Positions 15,895 through 24,077 of a DNA stretch of 64,000 nucleotides are shown piece by piece; positions within the stretch are counted from its first letter, which is position 1, and each line of letters starts with the position of its first letter. The stretch spans positions 245,541-309,540 of the forward strand of contig NZ_QFWW01000024.1 in assembly GCF_003265345.1 (NCBI RefSeq), written 5' to 3'. Origin of the DNA: Lentzea terrae. GTDB taxonomy: Bacteria > Actinomycetota > Actinomycetes > Mycobacteriales > Pseudonocardiaceae. The position numbers and the translations under genes were made by a program. The notes beneath the pieces were generated by a model. That model had not been told where the DNA came from. It ran no database searches and saw only the letters and a program-made list of their open reading frames with translations.

Positions 15895-17361
15895 TCACTC
15901 GCGGCACTTCTTGCCGGTGTTCACGCAGTTGACCAGGCGGTTCATGATCTGCTGCGACATCACGTTCGCGAAGTCGTCGTGGTCGGTGAGCGGGTTGTGC
16001 TCCTCCTCCGGGAAGGAGTCGACCAGGTAGCGGCCTTCCTTCTGGACGTTCAGCGGGATGTTGTAGGTCAGCGAGATCCGCAGCTGCGGCACGGCCTTGA
16101 AGCCGTTCTTGCACTTGCCGTTCTGGTCGGGGAAGACGATGTGGTCCCGGTGGTTGGCCGAGTCGATGTTCTTGCCGTCCCAGCAGCTCGGGAAGTCGTG
16201 GACGCGCTTGACCTTCGAGTTCTGCGGGCAGATCGGGTACTTGTCCATCAGCACCTTCTCCTCGAACCCGGTGCAGGTCCACGAGGCCTTGGCGTTCTTC
16301 GGGCCGTTCTGGCCGGCCTTGGCGTCACCGTAGAGAACGCGGAGGAACTTCGGCATCGCGACGACCTTGCCGGTGGGCGAGCCGCGGAACTGCAGGTCGA
16401 CGACGGCGGGACGCTGGATCTCGCCCTCGTTGCCCTCGAGCTCGTTGTTCGCGTTCTCTTCCGGGTTGTTCTGGTTCTTCTTGTTCTCGGTGCCCTCGGC
16501 CTGCGCGTCGTCGTTGTTCTCGGCGCCGTTGCCTGCCTTCGAGGCCTGGCCGGCTTCCTTGACCGTGCAGGCGGCGGCCGGGTTGAGGTCCGGAGCCTGC
16601 TTGCCCTGGCGGCTGAACGCCAGCATCATCCGGTTCAGGATCGCCGCGCGCTTCTCGCGGGTCGGGCCGACGATGACGTTGTTGACGTCCTGGGCCTTGG
16701 TCTGCTCGAGCTTCTTCTCGGCCTCGTCGGTGACCTTCTCGATGTTGGCGAGCTCCCGGTCGATCTCCGCCTGGGCGGCGTCCGGCACGTCCTCGGGGAG
16801 TCGCGACGCGACGTCGGGGCACTCGAGACGGGCCTCGGCCTTGTCGGCCTTGTCCTTGTCCTGCTGGGCCTTGTCGTCCTTCTTCGGCGGCGCCTGCTCC
16901 CCGGCTCCTCCCGCCTCTTCCGCTGCCTCGTCGGTGATGCGCACAACGGGCCAGAAGTAGGCGGACTTGTCACCGTTCTTGCACGTGGTGCCGGCGGCCT
17001 GGAGCGACTTGTTGTTGGAGTCCGCGTTCGTGGACAGGTTGCCGACGTAGTCGTGCAGGTGCTCGGCACCGTTGCGGACACCGGGCTGCGCGATGAAGTT
17101 GTCCGGGTTGAAGTGGCCGTTCTCGTTGCGGCCGCAGTCCACCGTGAACGTACCTGTGGTGGCGTCGTTCTCGGGTTTTGGTTTCTTGACGTTCGCTTTC
17201 ACCTTGGTGATGTCGACGAACAAGCTCTTGTCAGGCCCGTCGGCGAGCGCGGCGCCATCAGAAGAACTGATGGCCACCACCGTGGCACCACCAGCGACCA
17301 GGGCCATCGCCGCTGCTGCGGCGGTCAGCCAGATCGTGGATTTCCTACGGTGAAAAGCCAT
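15895..17361 (-). CDS. Secreted DUF1996-domain protein
   Basis: The 488-residue protein starts at ATG 17361 behind GAGG. A basic start and hydrophobic helix (KSTIWLTAAAAAMALVAGGATVVA) form a signal or anchor. The DUF1996 signature is split: GHFNPDNFIAQPGVRNGAEHLHDYVGNLS with conserved His residues lies near residues 80-115, and CPQNSKVKRVHDFPSCWDGKNIDSANHRDHIVFPD near 385-420. Between them lies a long, charged, low-complexity insert (about 160-330) rich in E/K/N/Q. DUF1996 proteins are secreted; a carbohydrate-active role is suspected but unproven. It follows the DUF4142 gene by 85 bp on the same strand. Confidence 0.85.
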   Translation of the reverse strand: MAFHRRKSTIWLTAAAAAMALVAGGATVVAISSSDGAALADGPDKSLFVDITKVKANVKKPKPENDATTGTFTVDCGRNENGHFNPDNFIAQPGVRNGAEHLHDYVGNLSTNADSNNKSLQAAGTTCKNGDKSAYFWPVVRITDEAAEEAGGAGEQAPPKKDDKAQQDKDKADKAEARLECPDVASRLPEDVPDAAQAEIDRELANIEKVTDEAEKKLEQTKAQDVNNVIVGPTREKRAAILNRMMLAFSRQGKQAPDLNPAAACTVKEAGQASKAGNGAENNDDAQAEGTENKKNQNNPEENANNELEGNEGEIQRPAVVDLQFRGSPTGKVVAMPKFLRVLYGDAKAGQNGPKNAKASWTCTGFEEKVLMDKYPICPQNSKVKRVHDFPSCWDGKNIDSANHRDHIVFPDQNGKCKNGFKAVPQLRISLTYNIPLNVQKEGRYLVDSFPEEEHNPLTDHDDFANVMSQQIMNRLVNCVNTGKKCRE

Positions 17362-17446
17362 TTGCCACCTCGTGTAGTCCGATAAAACGGCATGGTGAAG
17401 CTGACGGCGGTTAGCCGTGTCGTTCGGGTTGAACTTCGGTGTGTGG

Positions 17447-18358
17447 TTAGAAAGAACGCGATCTGCTGCTGCGTCGAGATTGCTTCTTGGATCGAGAAAT
17501 CATGCGCATTCCCACCAGCGCGAGCGCGAGCACCGCAATTGCGGCGAAGAAGACGCCGTTGTTGTTGCCGAACACGCCTTGCTCGGCGGTGCGGGTGAAC
17601 TTGGTGCCCTCCGGCACGGTCGGGATCACGCCGTCGGTCGGGTTCGCGGAAGCCTCCGCGTTGTCGTCGGCGTTGTCCCCGGTCGGCTCCGGAGCCCCGG
17701 AGGCCGGTGGCGGAGGTGCGAGCGGCTGCGGGGACTCCAGGCTGCCGAAGTCGACGCGACCGGTTTCCTCGAGCACCTTCATGTGGTCGAAGACGGTGAT
17801 CATCGCCTGGGTGGAGAGAATGCGGATGAGCTCGTTCTTGGTGCCCGCCCGGATCTGCGCGGAGTAGGCGTAGACCTTGCCGTGCGCCGCGCGGAGCCGG
17901 TTGGCGAAGACGGCGTCGAACTCGTCGCCGGTCGCCGCGTCCATCTCGGCGAGGAAGCCCTTCTGCTCGTCGGAGGCCTCCGTGGGCAACGTGTGGCCGA
18001 GCAGCAAGCCCGCCCGGTTCACCACGTTGTCCAGCAGCGTGTGGCCCTCGATGAGGTGCTTGGCCGCCTCCTGCATCTTGGGCTGGTCGGGCCGTTTGGC
18101 CTTGGCCTTGTCACCGGCGGGCTTCTCCCACAACCCGGCCTGCTTGACCCGGTTCATGAAATCGCGGTCGGCAGGTCCGAGCGGACCCCACTGGGTCTGC
18201 ACGACCTCGTCGCCCGTCCCGCCGCTACCGGGCGGCGGGGTCGAGATGGGGGTCGACGGGTTTGCTGGCTGGCCGATCGCGCTCCCGGTGTTGAGCAGCA
18301 CGGCCAGCACACAGCCCGCCAGCGCGACGACGAGTCGCATCGGCGTTGCCAAGGTCAT
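17447..18358 (-). CDS. DUF4142 secreted protein with C-terminal membrane anchor
   Basis: The protein has about 303 residues from ATG 18358; GTG 18370 and ATG 18340 are alternatives, and none has a clear ribosome site. A signal peptide (MRLVVALAGCVLAVLLNTGSAIG) leads into a DUF4142 four-helix, ferritin-like domain: GPADRDFMNRVKQAGLW, then HLIEGHTLLDNVV, GDEFDAVFANRLRAAHGKVYAYS and FDHMKVLEET. A proline-rich linker is followed by a transmembrane helix (GVFFAAIAVLALALVGM) and a basic Arg/Ser tail. There is no LPXTG sortase motif. It is probably displayed on the cell surface and co-transcribed with the DUF1996 gene. Function is unknown. Confidence 0.8.
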   Translation of the reverse strand: MTLATPMRLVVALAGCVLAVLLNTGSAIGQPANPSTPISTPPPGSGGTGDEVVQTQWGPLGPADRDFMNRVKQAGLWEKPAGDKAKAKRPDQPKMQEAAKHLIEGHTLLDNVVNRAGLLLGHTLPTEASDEQKGFLAEMDAATGDEFDAVFANRLRAAHGKVYAYSAQIRAGTKNELIRILSTQAMITVFDHMKVLEETGRVDFGSLESPQPLAPPPPASGAPEPTGDNADDNAEASANPTDGVIPTVPEGTKFTRTAEQGVFGNNNGVFFAAIAVLALALVGMRMISRSKKQSRRSSRSRSF

Positions 18359-18420
18359 GGGGAGTCGCACGATCGGGACTACGGCCAGGAATGGGAACCC
18401 GCCTCAGTTCGAGACCCTGG

Positions 18421-18438
18421 CGTTATCGAAACGTTATC
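18421..18438. promoter_or_regulatory. 11-bp-spaced direct repeat between the DUF4142 and GDSL genes
   Basis: Two CGTTATC heptamers (18421-18427 and 18432-18438) are spaced 11 bp apart. This helical spacing resembles sites for OmpR/PhoP-type response regulators, such as PHO boxes. It lies between two divergent genes for secreted or hydrolytic proteins. The identity of the binder is a guess. Confidence 0.3.
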
Positions 18439-18485
18439 CAACCCCGCGCAACCTCGGGCCGAACCCGCGACCTAAAGTCCTGAGC

Positions 18486-19244
18486 ATGAGCAAGCGTTTT
18501 GTGGCGTTGGGGGATTCGTTCACCGAGGGCGTGGGTGACGAAGACGCAGGTCGTCCCAATGGTGTGCGTGGCTGGGCCGATCGGGTGGCCGACGTGCTGG
18601 GGACCCTTGATCCGGAGTTCACCTACGCCAACCTCGCCGTGCGCGGCCGGTTGCTGCCGCAGGTCCTCGACGAGCAGCTTGAGCGCGCTCTCGCGATGAA
18701 GCCGGACCTCGTCTCGCTCTACGCGGGTGGGAACGATCTCATGCGCCCGAAGGTGGACATCGACGCGTTGATGCGCCGCTACCGGCAAGCGGTGGCACGC
18801 GTGGTGAACTCCGGCGCACGGGGCATCCTCTTCACGGGCGTCGACGGCGCGGACGACCCCGTGTTCCGCAAGATGCGTGGTCGCGTGGCCATCTACAACG
18901 AGCACGTGCGCGCGATCGCCGCTGAGTACTCGTGCGTGCTCGTCGACATGTGGGGGATGCGGCAGTTGCGTGACCGCCGCATGTGGTCGCCGGACCGGCT
19001 GCACCTGAACTCTCTGGGGCACGCCGAGGTCGCCATCTCTGTTCTCGACGGTCTGGGTGTCTCGCACTCTTTGGAACGAACGGTGCTCGGCGTGGCTCCG
19101 CTGGTCGACCGGAAGATCCGGCGCGCGGAGGACTGGAAGTGGGCCCGCGAGCACGTCGTGCCGTGGGTGATGCGACGGCTGCGTGGCGAGTCGTCCGGGG
19201 ACGTGGTGCGGCCGCGCCGGCCGGAGCTGCTGCCGCCCTCGTAA
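18486..19244 (+). CDS. SGNH/GDSL-family hydrolase
   Basis: The 252-residue protein starts at ATG 18486. All SGNH blocks are present: ALGDSFTEG (block I Ser, about residue 11), NLAVRG (Gly block), YAGGNDLMRP (Asn) and DRLHLNSLGH (Asp/His pair near 180). There is no signal peptide, so it is a cytosolic esterase or acyl hydrolase of unknown substrate. A longer upstream open frame is antisense to the DUF4142 gene and is not used here. The stop abuts the first KstR-like box of the next operon. Confidence 0.92.
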   Translation: MSKRFVALGDSFTEGVGDEDAGRPNGVRGWADRVADVLGTLDPEFTYANLAVRGRLLPQVLDEQLERALAMKPDLVSLYAGGNDLMRPKVDIDALMRRYRQAVARVVNSGARGILFTGVDGADDPVFRKMRGRVAIYNEHVRAIAAEYSCVLVDMWGMRQLRDRRMWSPDRLHLNSLGHAEVAISVLDGLGVSHSLERTVLGVAPLVDRKIRRAEDWKWAREHVVPWVMRRLRGESSGDVVRPRRPELLPPS

Positions 19245-19245
19245 C

Positions 19246-19259
19246 TAGAACGTGTTCTT
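19246..19259. promoter_or_regulatory. KstR-like operator, copy 1
   Basis: TAGAACGTGTTCTT matches the KstR consensus TnnAACnnGTTnnA except at the last base. It lies immediately after the GDSL stop codon and 80 bp before a second, perfect copy, in front of the ABC importer operon. Confidence 0.55.
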
Positions 19260-19325
19260 TGGCCCGAGGTGGTCTAACGACGCAAGTGCGGTCTGGTGAC
19301 GGTTTTTCTGCGGTTTGTTTGCAGA

Positions 19326-19339
19326 TAGAACGCGTTCTA
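19326..19339. promoter_or_regulatory. KstR-like operator, copy 2
   Basis: TAGAACGCGTTCTA is a perfect 14-bp palindrome that fully matches TnnAACnnGTTnnA, the site of KstR-type TetR regulators of steroid catabolism. It lies 80 bp upstream of the start of the substrate-binding lipoprotein gene. Other TetR proteins can share this motif. Confidence 0.65.
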
Positions 19340-19419
19340 GAAATCCTGTCGGCCACATGGGTGAAATCGCAGGTAGCGGGCCCGGACTGGATTGATGCAG
19401 TGGCCTAGCGTTCGTCCGC

Positions 19420-20820
19420 ATGCATCGCAGGACTGCGCTGATCGCGTTTGTGGTCTGCGCGTTGCTCGCGAGCTGCGGGAGCAGGCTCACCGACGAGCAA
19501 CGCGCCGCACTTGTCGTGCCTCAGGGCGGCGGGACGGGCACCGAGCAGGGCACGGCGCCGGCCGAGGACGGCGCCGTGGCCGGGTCCGACGGCACCGCCG
19601 GCCAGCCGGGCGCGAACAACCCGCAGCAGCCGAACAAACAGGCGAACCCGCCCGGCAGCATCGCGGGCGGCTGCCAGGGCACCGGTGGCGCCACGGACAA
19701 GGGCGTCACCGCGGGCGAGATCACCATCGCGAACATCTCGGACATCAGCGGCCCGGTGCCCGGCCTGTTCCAGGCGGCGCAGCAGGGCACCAAGGCGTTC
19801 GTCGAGTACTTCAACGCCACCCAGGGCGCGATCTGCGGCCGCAAGCTCAAGCTGGTGTCGTTCGACTCGCGCACCGACAGCGGCGGTGACCAGCAGGCCA
19901 CCTCACAGGCGTGCGAGCAGGCCTTCGCCATGGTCGGCTCGATGTCCGGCTTCGACCAGGGCGGCGGCCCGGCCGCCGCGGCGTGCGGCATCCCGGACCT
20001 GCGCGCCTCCACCGTCACCGTGCAACGGCAGCGCACGCCGGTGAGCTTCGGCGTCGCGTCGAACGTCGTGAACCTGGTGTCGTCGGCCTACCCGGACCTG
20101 ATCAAGTCGAGCTTCCCGAACGCCGCCAGTGCCGCGTCGTTCCTCTACTTGAACGTCGACGCGAGCTCGCAGAACGCCCGCAGCATGCAGAAAGCCGCCG
20201 AGCAGCGCGGGATGAAGTTCGTCTACACGCAGGCCATCGACATCGCCGACGTCAACTACGCGCCGTACGTGGCGAAGCTGAAGGAGACGGGCGCGAAGAT
20301 CGTCTACTGGATGGGGTCGGCGCAGTACGCGGTCCGGTTGCAGCAGGCCATGCGGCAGCAGGGGTACACGCCGGAAGCGTTCATCACGGACCCCTCGGCC
20401 TACGACGCGCAGTACGTGCGGCAGGGCGGGGCGGCGGTCGACGGCACTGTTGTTTACACGAACGGGGGGCTGTTCGAGGAGAACAACCCGCAGGTGGTGC
20501 TCTACAAGCAGTGGCTGGGCCGGGTGGCGCCGGGTGCGTCGCCCTCGTACTTCGGGATGTTCGCGTGGGCGGCCGCGCGGTTGTTCGTGCAGATGGCGGC
20601 GAAGGTCGGGCCGCAGCTGACGCGCAAGGCGATGTTGGACCAGGTCCGCGGGGTGCACGACTTCACCGCCGAGGGGATGGTGGCGCCGCAGGACGTCGGG
20701 GGGAAGCGGACTTCGGCGTGCATGTCGTTGGTGCGGTTGAAGGGTGGGACTTGGTCGCGGTTGGCGCCCGCGTCGGGGTACTCGTGCGGGGCGTTGATCG
20801 ACACAGGGGTGGGTGGATGA
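19420..20820 (+). CDS. Branched-chain-type ABC transporter substrate-binding lipoprotein
   Basis: The 466-residue protein has a lipoprotein signal (MHRRTALIAFVVCALLASCGS, lipobox LASC with Cys19). A Pro/Gly/Gln-rich linker (about 25-85) is followed by a type I periplasmic-binding fold (about 95-460) opening with GVTAGEITIANISDISGPVPGLFQAAQQGTKAFVEYFN, the LivJ/urea-amide receptor start. It would be tethered outside the membrane and deliver ligand to the fused permease encoded downstream. There is no Shine-Dalgarno; a TAGCGT element eight bases before ATG would fit a leaderless start. It is the first gene of a seven-frame operon behind two KstR-like boxes. The ligand is unknown. Confidence 0.9.
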   Translation: MHRRTALIAFVVCALLASCGSRLTDEQRAALVVPQGGGTGTEQGTAPAEDGAVAGSDGTAGQPGANNPQQPNKQANPPGSIAGGCQGTGGATDKGVTAGEITIANISDISGPVPGLFQAAQQGTKAFVEYFNATQGAICGRKLKLVSFDSRTDSGGDQQATSQACEQAFAMVGSMSGFDQGGGPAAAACGIPDLRASTVTVQRQRTPVSFGVASNVVNLVSSAYPDLIKSSFPNAASAASFLYLNVDASSQNARSMQKAAEQRGMKFVYTQAIDIADVNYAPYVAKLKETGAKIVYWMGSAQYAVRLQQAMRQQGYTPEAFITDPSAYDAQYVRQGGAAVDGTVVYTNGGLFEENNPQVVLYKQWLGRVAPGASPSYFGMFAWAAARLFVQMAAKVGPQLTRKAMLDQVRGVHDFTAEGMVAPQDVGGKRTSACMSLVRLKGGTWSRLAPASGYSCGALIDTGVGG

Positions 20821-20927
20821 CGGAGACGCTCGCCCGCCCGGCTTCCGGCCGCGCAACCGGCAGCGGCGCAGCTACCGCCTTGCTCGCCTGCGCGATCTTC
20901 GGCCTGGCCACCGGGAGGGGCGCATGA
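20817..20927 (+). CDS. Coupled 36-codon frame containing a diverged copy of the permease N-terminus
   Basis: This frame begins at an ATG overlapping the lipoprotein stop (ATGA) and ends in a TGA overlapping the permease ATG (ATGA at 20924-20927), so it is positioned for coupled translation. Its last 16 residues (TALLACAIFGLATGRG) align with residues 2-17 of the permease (TALLAYTVFGLVTGGA). It may be a remnant of a tandem duplication of the permease start, or a real small membrane peptide. No known family is recognised. Confidence 0.45.
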   Translation: MTETLARPASGRATGSGAATALLACAIFGLATGRGA

Positions 20928-20974
20928 CCGCACTCCTCGCCTACACCGTGTTCGGCCTGGTAACGGGCGGGGCT
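20874..20974 (+). repeat. Diverged tandem duplication of the permease 5' end
   Basis: The DNA from 20874 aligns with that from 20927 over about 46 bp with roughly 33 identities. The offset is 53 bp, so the two copies are in different frames. The encoded peptides share 11 of 16 residues. Confidence 0.55.
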
Positions 20975-22738
20975 TATGCCGTCGTCGCCGGTGGTCTCGT
21001 CCTGACCTACAGCACCTCCAAGGTGTTCAACGTCGGCCACGGCGCGATCGGCATGGTGATGGCGTTCCTCTACTGGGAACTGGCCGAGAACCGCGGCCTG
21101 CCCCAGTGGCTCGCGCTCCTCCTGGTGGTCGGGGTGTGCGCCCCGCTGTTCGGGCTGGTGATCGAGCGGTTCGTGATGCGCAGACTGGCGGGTGCCCCGG
21201 TCGGCATCACCCTCGTGGCCGGGGTCGGCGTGCTGGTCGGCCTGATCGGCGCGGCTCAGGTGATCTGGCCGCCACAGGCCCGGCCGGTGCGGCCGTTTCT
21301 CGACCAGTACGGCGTCCACATCGGACAGTCGTACGTCAGCGGCCACGACCTCGTGACGCTGGCGTGCGCGGTGCTGGTCGCAGGCGGGCTGTACGTGTTG
21401 CTGAACCGCACGCGGACCGGCCTGGCGATGCGGGCGTGTGTGGACGCACCGGAGCTGGCCGCGTTGTACGGCACGCGGCCTCATCGGCTGTCGGCGCTGA
21501 GCTGGGCGATCGGGTCGGCGTTGGCGGCGCTGGGCGGCATCCTGCTGACGCCCGTGGTGCAGCTCGACTACGTGACGATGACCCTGCTGGTGATCACGGC
21601 CTACACCGCGGCGCTGGTCGGGCGGCTGCGGAGCCTGCCGTGGACGTTCGTGGGTGCGCTGGGGCTCGGTCTGGTGCAGTCCTACGCGGTGGCTTACCTG
21701 CCGTCGTCGCCGTTCTGGATCGCGTTCCGGGCGGCGATTCCGGCGTTGTTGCTGTTCGTGGTGTTGCTCGCGATGCCGCAGTCACCACTGCGGATCGGTG
21801 GCGTGCGCGGCCAGCGCGGGGTGGCGGTGCCGAACGCGCTGACGACCGGGGTGGGCGCGGCGCTGTTCCTCGGTGTGGCCGTCGTGCTGGCCTTGCTGGT
21901 GGACTCCGTGGTGGCGGGGCAACTCGCGCTGGGGCTCGTGTTCGGGATCGTGCTGCTGTCGATGGTGCTGCTCACCGGGTACGGCGGGGTGGTGTCGCTC
22001 GGGCAGTTCACGTTCGTCGGCGTGGGTGCGGTGACGGTGGCGCGGCTCGGCGGCTCGCCGTGGACGTTGGTGGTGGGCGCGTTGGTGTCCGCCGCGATCG
22101 GCGCGGTGATCGCGTTGACTGCTTTGCGGGTGAGCGGGCTGTACCTCGCACTTGCAACGTTGGGGTTCGCGCAGCTGATGGACAAGCTCGTGCTGCAGTC
22201 GCCGATCGCGTTCGGGGTGCGGGGCAGTCTGCAGGTGCCGCGCCTGTTCGAGTCGGCCGCCGCTCAGCTGGTTCTGGCGGCGGTGGTGTTCGCACTGGTG
22301 GGAGCGGCTGTGCTGGCCATCAGGCGCGGGCGGCTCGGGCGGCGGATGATCGCGGTGAAGGACAGCTCGGCGGCGTGCGCGACGCTCGGCCTGAACGTGC
22401 GGTGGATCCGGGTCTGGGTGTTCTCGTTGTCGGCGGCGATCGCGGGGCTGGCCGGCGGGTTGTTCGCGCAGCTGCGGGAAACCGTTGCGGCGAGCGACTT
22501 CCAGCTGTTCAACAACCTGCCGTTGCTGCTGTTCGCCGTGATCGCGGGCGTGACGTCGGTGTCGGGCGCCCTGCTCGGCGGCGTGCTGCTGATGCTGCTT
22601 CCGGTGCTGCAGAGCGGTTTCCCGGCGTTCGCGGGGGCGGCGGTCGTGCTGCTCGGCGTCGCGGCGGCCGGGCTCGCGCGTGATCCCAACGGCCTGATGA
22701 GCTGGGTCTTCCGGGCCTGGTCCTGGCGGCGCGCATGA
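20924..22738 (+). CDS. Fused LivH-LivM ABC transporter permease
   Basis: The 604-residue membrane protein starts at ATG 20924. Residues 1 to about 285 are a LivH-type permease (MTALLAYTVFGLVTGGAYAVVAGGLVLTYSTSKVFNVGHGAIGMV, with NRTRTGLAMRACVDAPELAALYG in the EAA-loop region). Residues about 300-604 are a LivM-type permease (GYGGVVSLGQFTFVGVGAVTVARL, GRRMIAVKDSSAACATLGLN and WIRVWVFSLSAAIAGLAGGLFA). In most bacteria these are two proteins; the fusion supplies both channel halves in one chain. The ATP-binding gene follows with an ATGA overlap. The transported substrate is not known. Confidence 0.92.
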   Translation: MTALLAYTVFGLVTGGAYAVVAGGLVLTYSTSKVFNVGHGAIGMVMAFLYWELAENRGLPQWLALLLVVGVCAPLFGLVIERFVMRRLAGAPVGITLVAGVGVLVGLIGAAQVIWPPQARPVRPFLDQYGVHIGQSYVSGHDLVTLACAVLVAGGLYVLLNRTRTGLAMRACVDAPELAALYGTRPHRLSALSWAIGSALAALGGILLTPVVQLDYVTMTLLVITAYTAALVGRLRSLPWTFVGALGLGLVQSYAVAYLPSSPFWIAFRAAIPALLLFVVLLAMPQSPLRIGGVRGQRGVAVPNALTTGVGAALFLGVAVVLALLVDSVVAGQLALGLVFGIVLLSMVLLTGYGGVVSLGQFTFVGVGAVTVARLGGSPWTLVVGALVSAAIGAVIALTALRVSGLYLALATLGFAQLMDKLVLQSPIAFGVRGSLQVPRLFESAAAQLVLAAVVFALVGAAVLAIRRGRLGRRMIAVKDSSAACATLGLNVRWIRVWVFSLSAAIAGLAGGLFAQLRETVAASDFQLFNNLPLLLFAVIAGVTSVSGALLGGVLLMLLPVLQSGFPAFAGAAVVLLGVAAAGLARDPNGLMSWVFRAWSWRRA

Positions 22739-23427
22739 GCACGTTGCGAGTGGAGGGCGTGACGGTCCGCTTCGGCGAGGTGACGGCGGTCGACGACGTG
22801 ACGTTGTCGGTGGACGTCGGCGTCACCGGGCTGATCGGGCCCAACGGTGCGGGCAAGACGACGTTGTTCGACGTGATCAGCGGGCTGCGCAAGCCCACTG
22901 CCGGCCGGGTGCTGTTGGACGACGCGGACATCACGTCCTGGGGACCGCACCAGCGATCCAGGCGCGGGGTGGCGCGGACGTTCCAGCGGCTCGAGGTGTT
23001 CGGGTCGCTGACGGTGTGGGAGAACGTGGTGGTGGCGCTGGAGAGCCGGCGCCGGTCCGCCCGGCTGGCCGCGGAGTTGCTGGAACGGGTGGGGATCGCG
23101 GAGTTCTCCGACAACCAGGCCGACACGGTGCCGACCGGTGCCGCGCGGCTGCTGGAACTGGCCCGTGCGCTCGCCACCGATCCTTCGCTGCTGCTGCTCG
23201 ACGAGCCGTCGTCGGGGCTCGACCGCGCCGAGACCGACGCGTTCGGCGCGTTGCTGCAGGAACTGGTGGCGGAGGGGCGCGCTGTCGTTCTGGTGGAGCA
23301 CGACATGGACCTCGTGATGAACTACTGCGACCGCGTGCACGTGCTGAACCTCGGCAGTTTGCTGACCTCGGGCACACCGGCCGAGATCCGCGAGCACGCA
23401 GGTGTCCGGGAGGCGTATCTCGGATGA
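22735..23427 (+). CDS. LivG-type ABC transporter ATP-binding protein
   Basis: The 230-residue ATPase has Walker A GPNGAGKTT (about 36-44), Walker B LLLLDEPSSGLD and a switch His (VLVEHDMDLV). The signature helix reads VPTGAARLLELARALA, departing from the usual LSGGQ or LPYGQQR pattern, so hydrolysis at the composite site may be asymmetric with the LivF partner. It is coupled on both sides by ATGA overlaps and works with the fused permease and the LivF-type subunit. Confidence 0.92.
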   Translation: MSTLRVEGVTVRFGEVTAVDDVTLSVDVGVTGLIGPNGAGKTTLFDVISGLRKPTAGRVLLDDADITSWGPHQRSRRGVARTFQRLEVFGSLTVWENVVVALESRRRSARLAAELLERVGIAEFSDNQADTVPTGAARLLELARALATDPSLLLLDEPSSGLDRAETDAFGALLQELVAEGRAVVLVEHDMDLVMNYCDRVHVLNLGSLLTSGTPAEIREHAGVREAYLG

Positions 23428-24077
23428 TCGACCTGACGGACGTCCACGCCGGGTACGGCCGGATCGAGGTGCTGCGCGGGGTTTCGTTGAACGTTCCGCG
23501 CGGCACCGTCACCGCTCTGCTGGGCCCGAACGGCGCGGGCAAGTCGACGCTGGTGAAGGTCCTCAGTGGACAGTTGCGTGCCTCGTCCGGTCACGTGCAC
23601 CTCGGCGGCGTGCACGTGAACGACGCCGGTCCCGACGAGCTGGCGCGCGCCGGCCTGTGCACGATCCCGGAAGGCCGCGCGATCTTCCCGAACCTCACGG
23701 TCGCCGAGAACCTGCGACTGATGCGCGGGGACCCGTCGGTCGTCTACGAGCGGTTCCCGAAGCTGCGCGTGCGGCACAAGCAGCTCGCGGGCTCGATGTC
23801 CGGCGGCGAACAGCAGATGCTCGCGTTCTCCCGCGCGTTGATCACCGACCCGGCCGTGGTCGTGATCGACGAGCTGTCGATGGGCCTGGCGCCGGTGATC
23901 GTGGCCGAGCTGTACGAGGTCGTCAAGGAACTGGCCGCGGAGGGCGTCACGATGCTGATCGTCGAGCAGTTCGCCGAGACCGCGTCGGCGGTGGCCGACC
24001 AGGTCGTCGTGATGGCGCACGGCGAGATCTCCGCCGAGAACGATCTGGCTTCCGTCTACTTCGGAGGGACGTCATGA
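23424..24077 (+). CDS. LivF-type ABC transporter ATP-binding protein
   Basis: The 217-residue ATPase starts at ATG 23424 in an ATGA overlap with the LivG-type gene. Walker A GPNGAGKSTLVKVLSG (about 34-49), the LivF-specific IPEGRAIFPNLTVAENL (about 80-96), signature MSGGEQQMLAFSRAL and Walker B VVVIDELSMGLAP are all present. The LivF family normally has 233-240 residues, so this is slightly short but complete. It forms a heterodimer with the LivG-type subunit. Confidence 0.93.
   Translation: MIDLTDVHAGYGRIEVLRGVSLNVPRGTVTALLGPNGAGKSTLVKVLSGQLRASSGHVHLGGVHVNDAGPDELARAGLCTIPEGRAIFPNLTVAENLRLMRGDPSVVYERFPKLRVRHKQLAGSMSGGEQQMLAFSRALITDPAVVVIDELSMGLAPVIVAELYEVVKELAAEGVTMLIVEQFAETASAVADQVVVMAHGEISAENDLASVYFGGTS

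Noticed and set aside
17877..19244. 455-codon frame ending in the GDSL hydrolase
   Set aside because: Its first 200 codons are antisense to the DUF4142 gene. ATG 18486 gives a normal-length SGNH protein.
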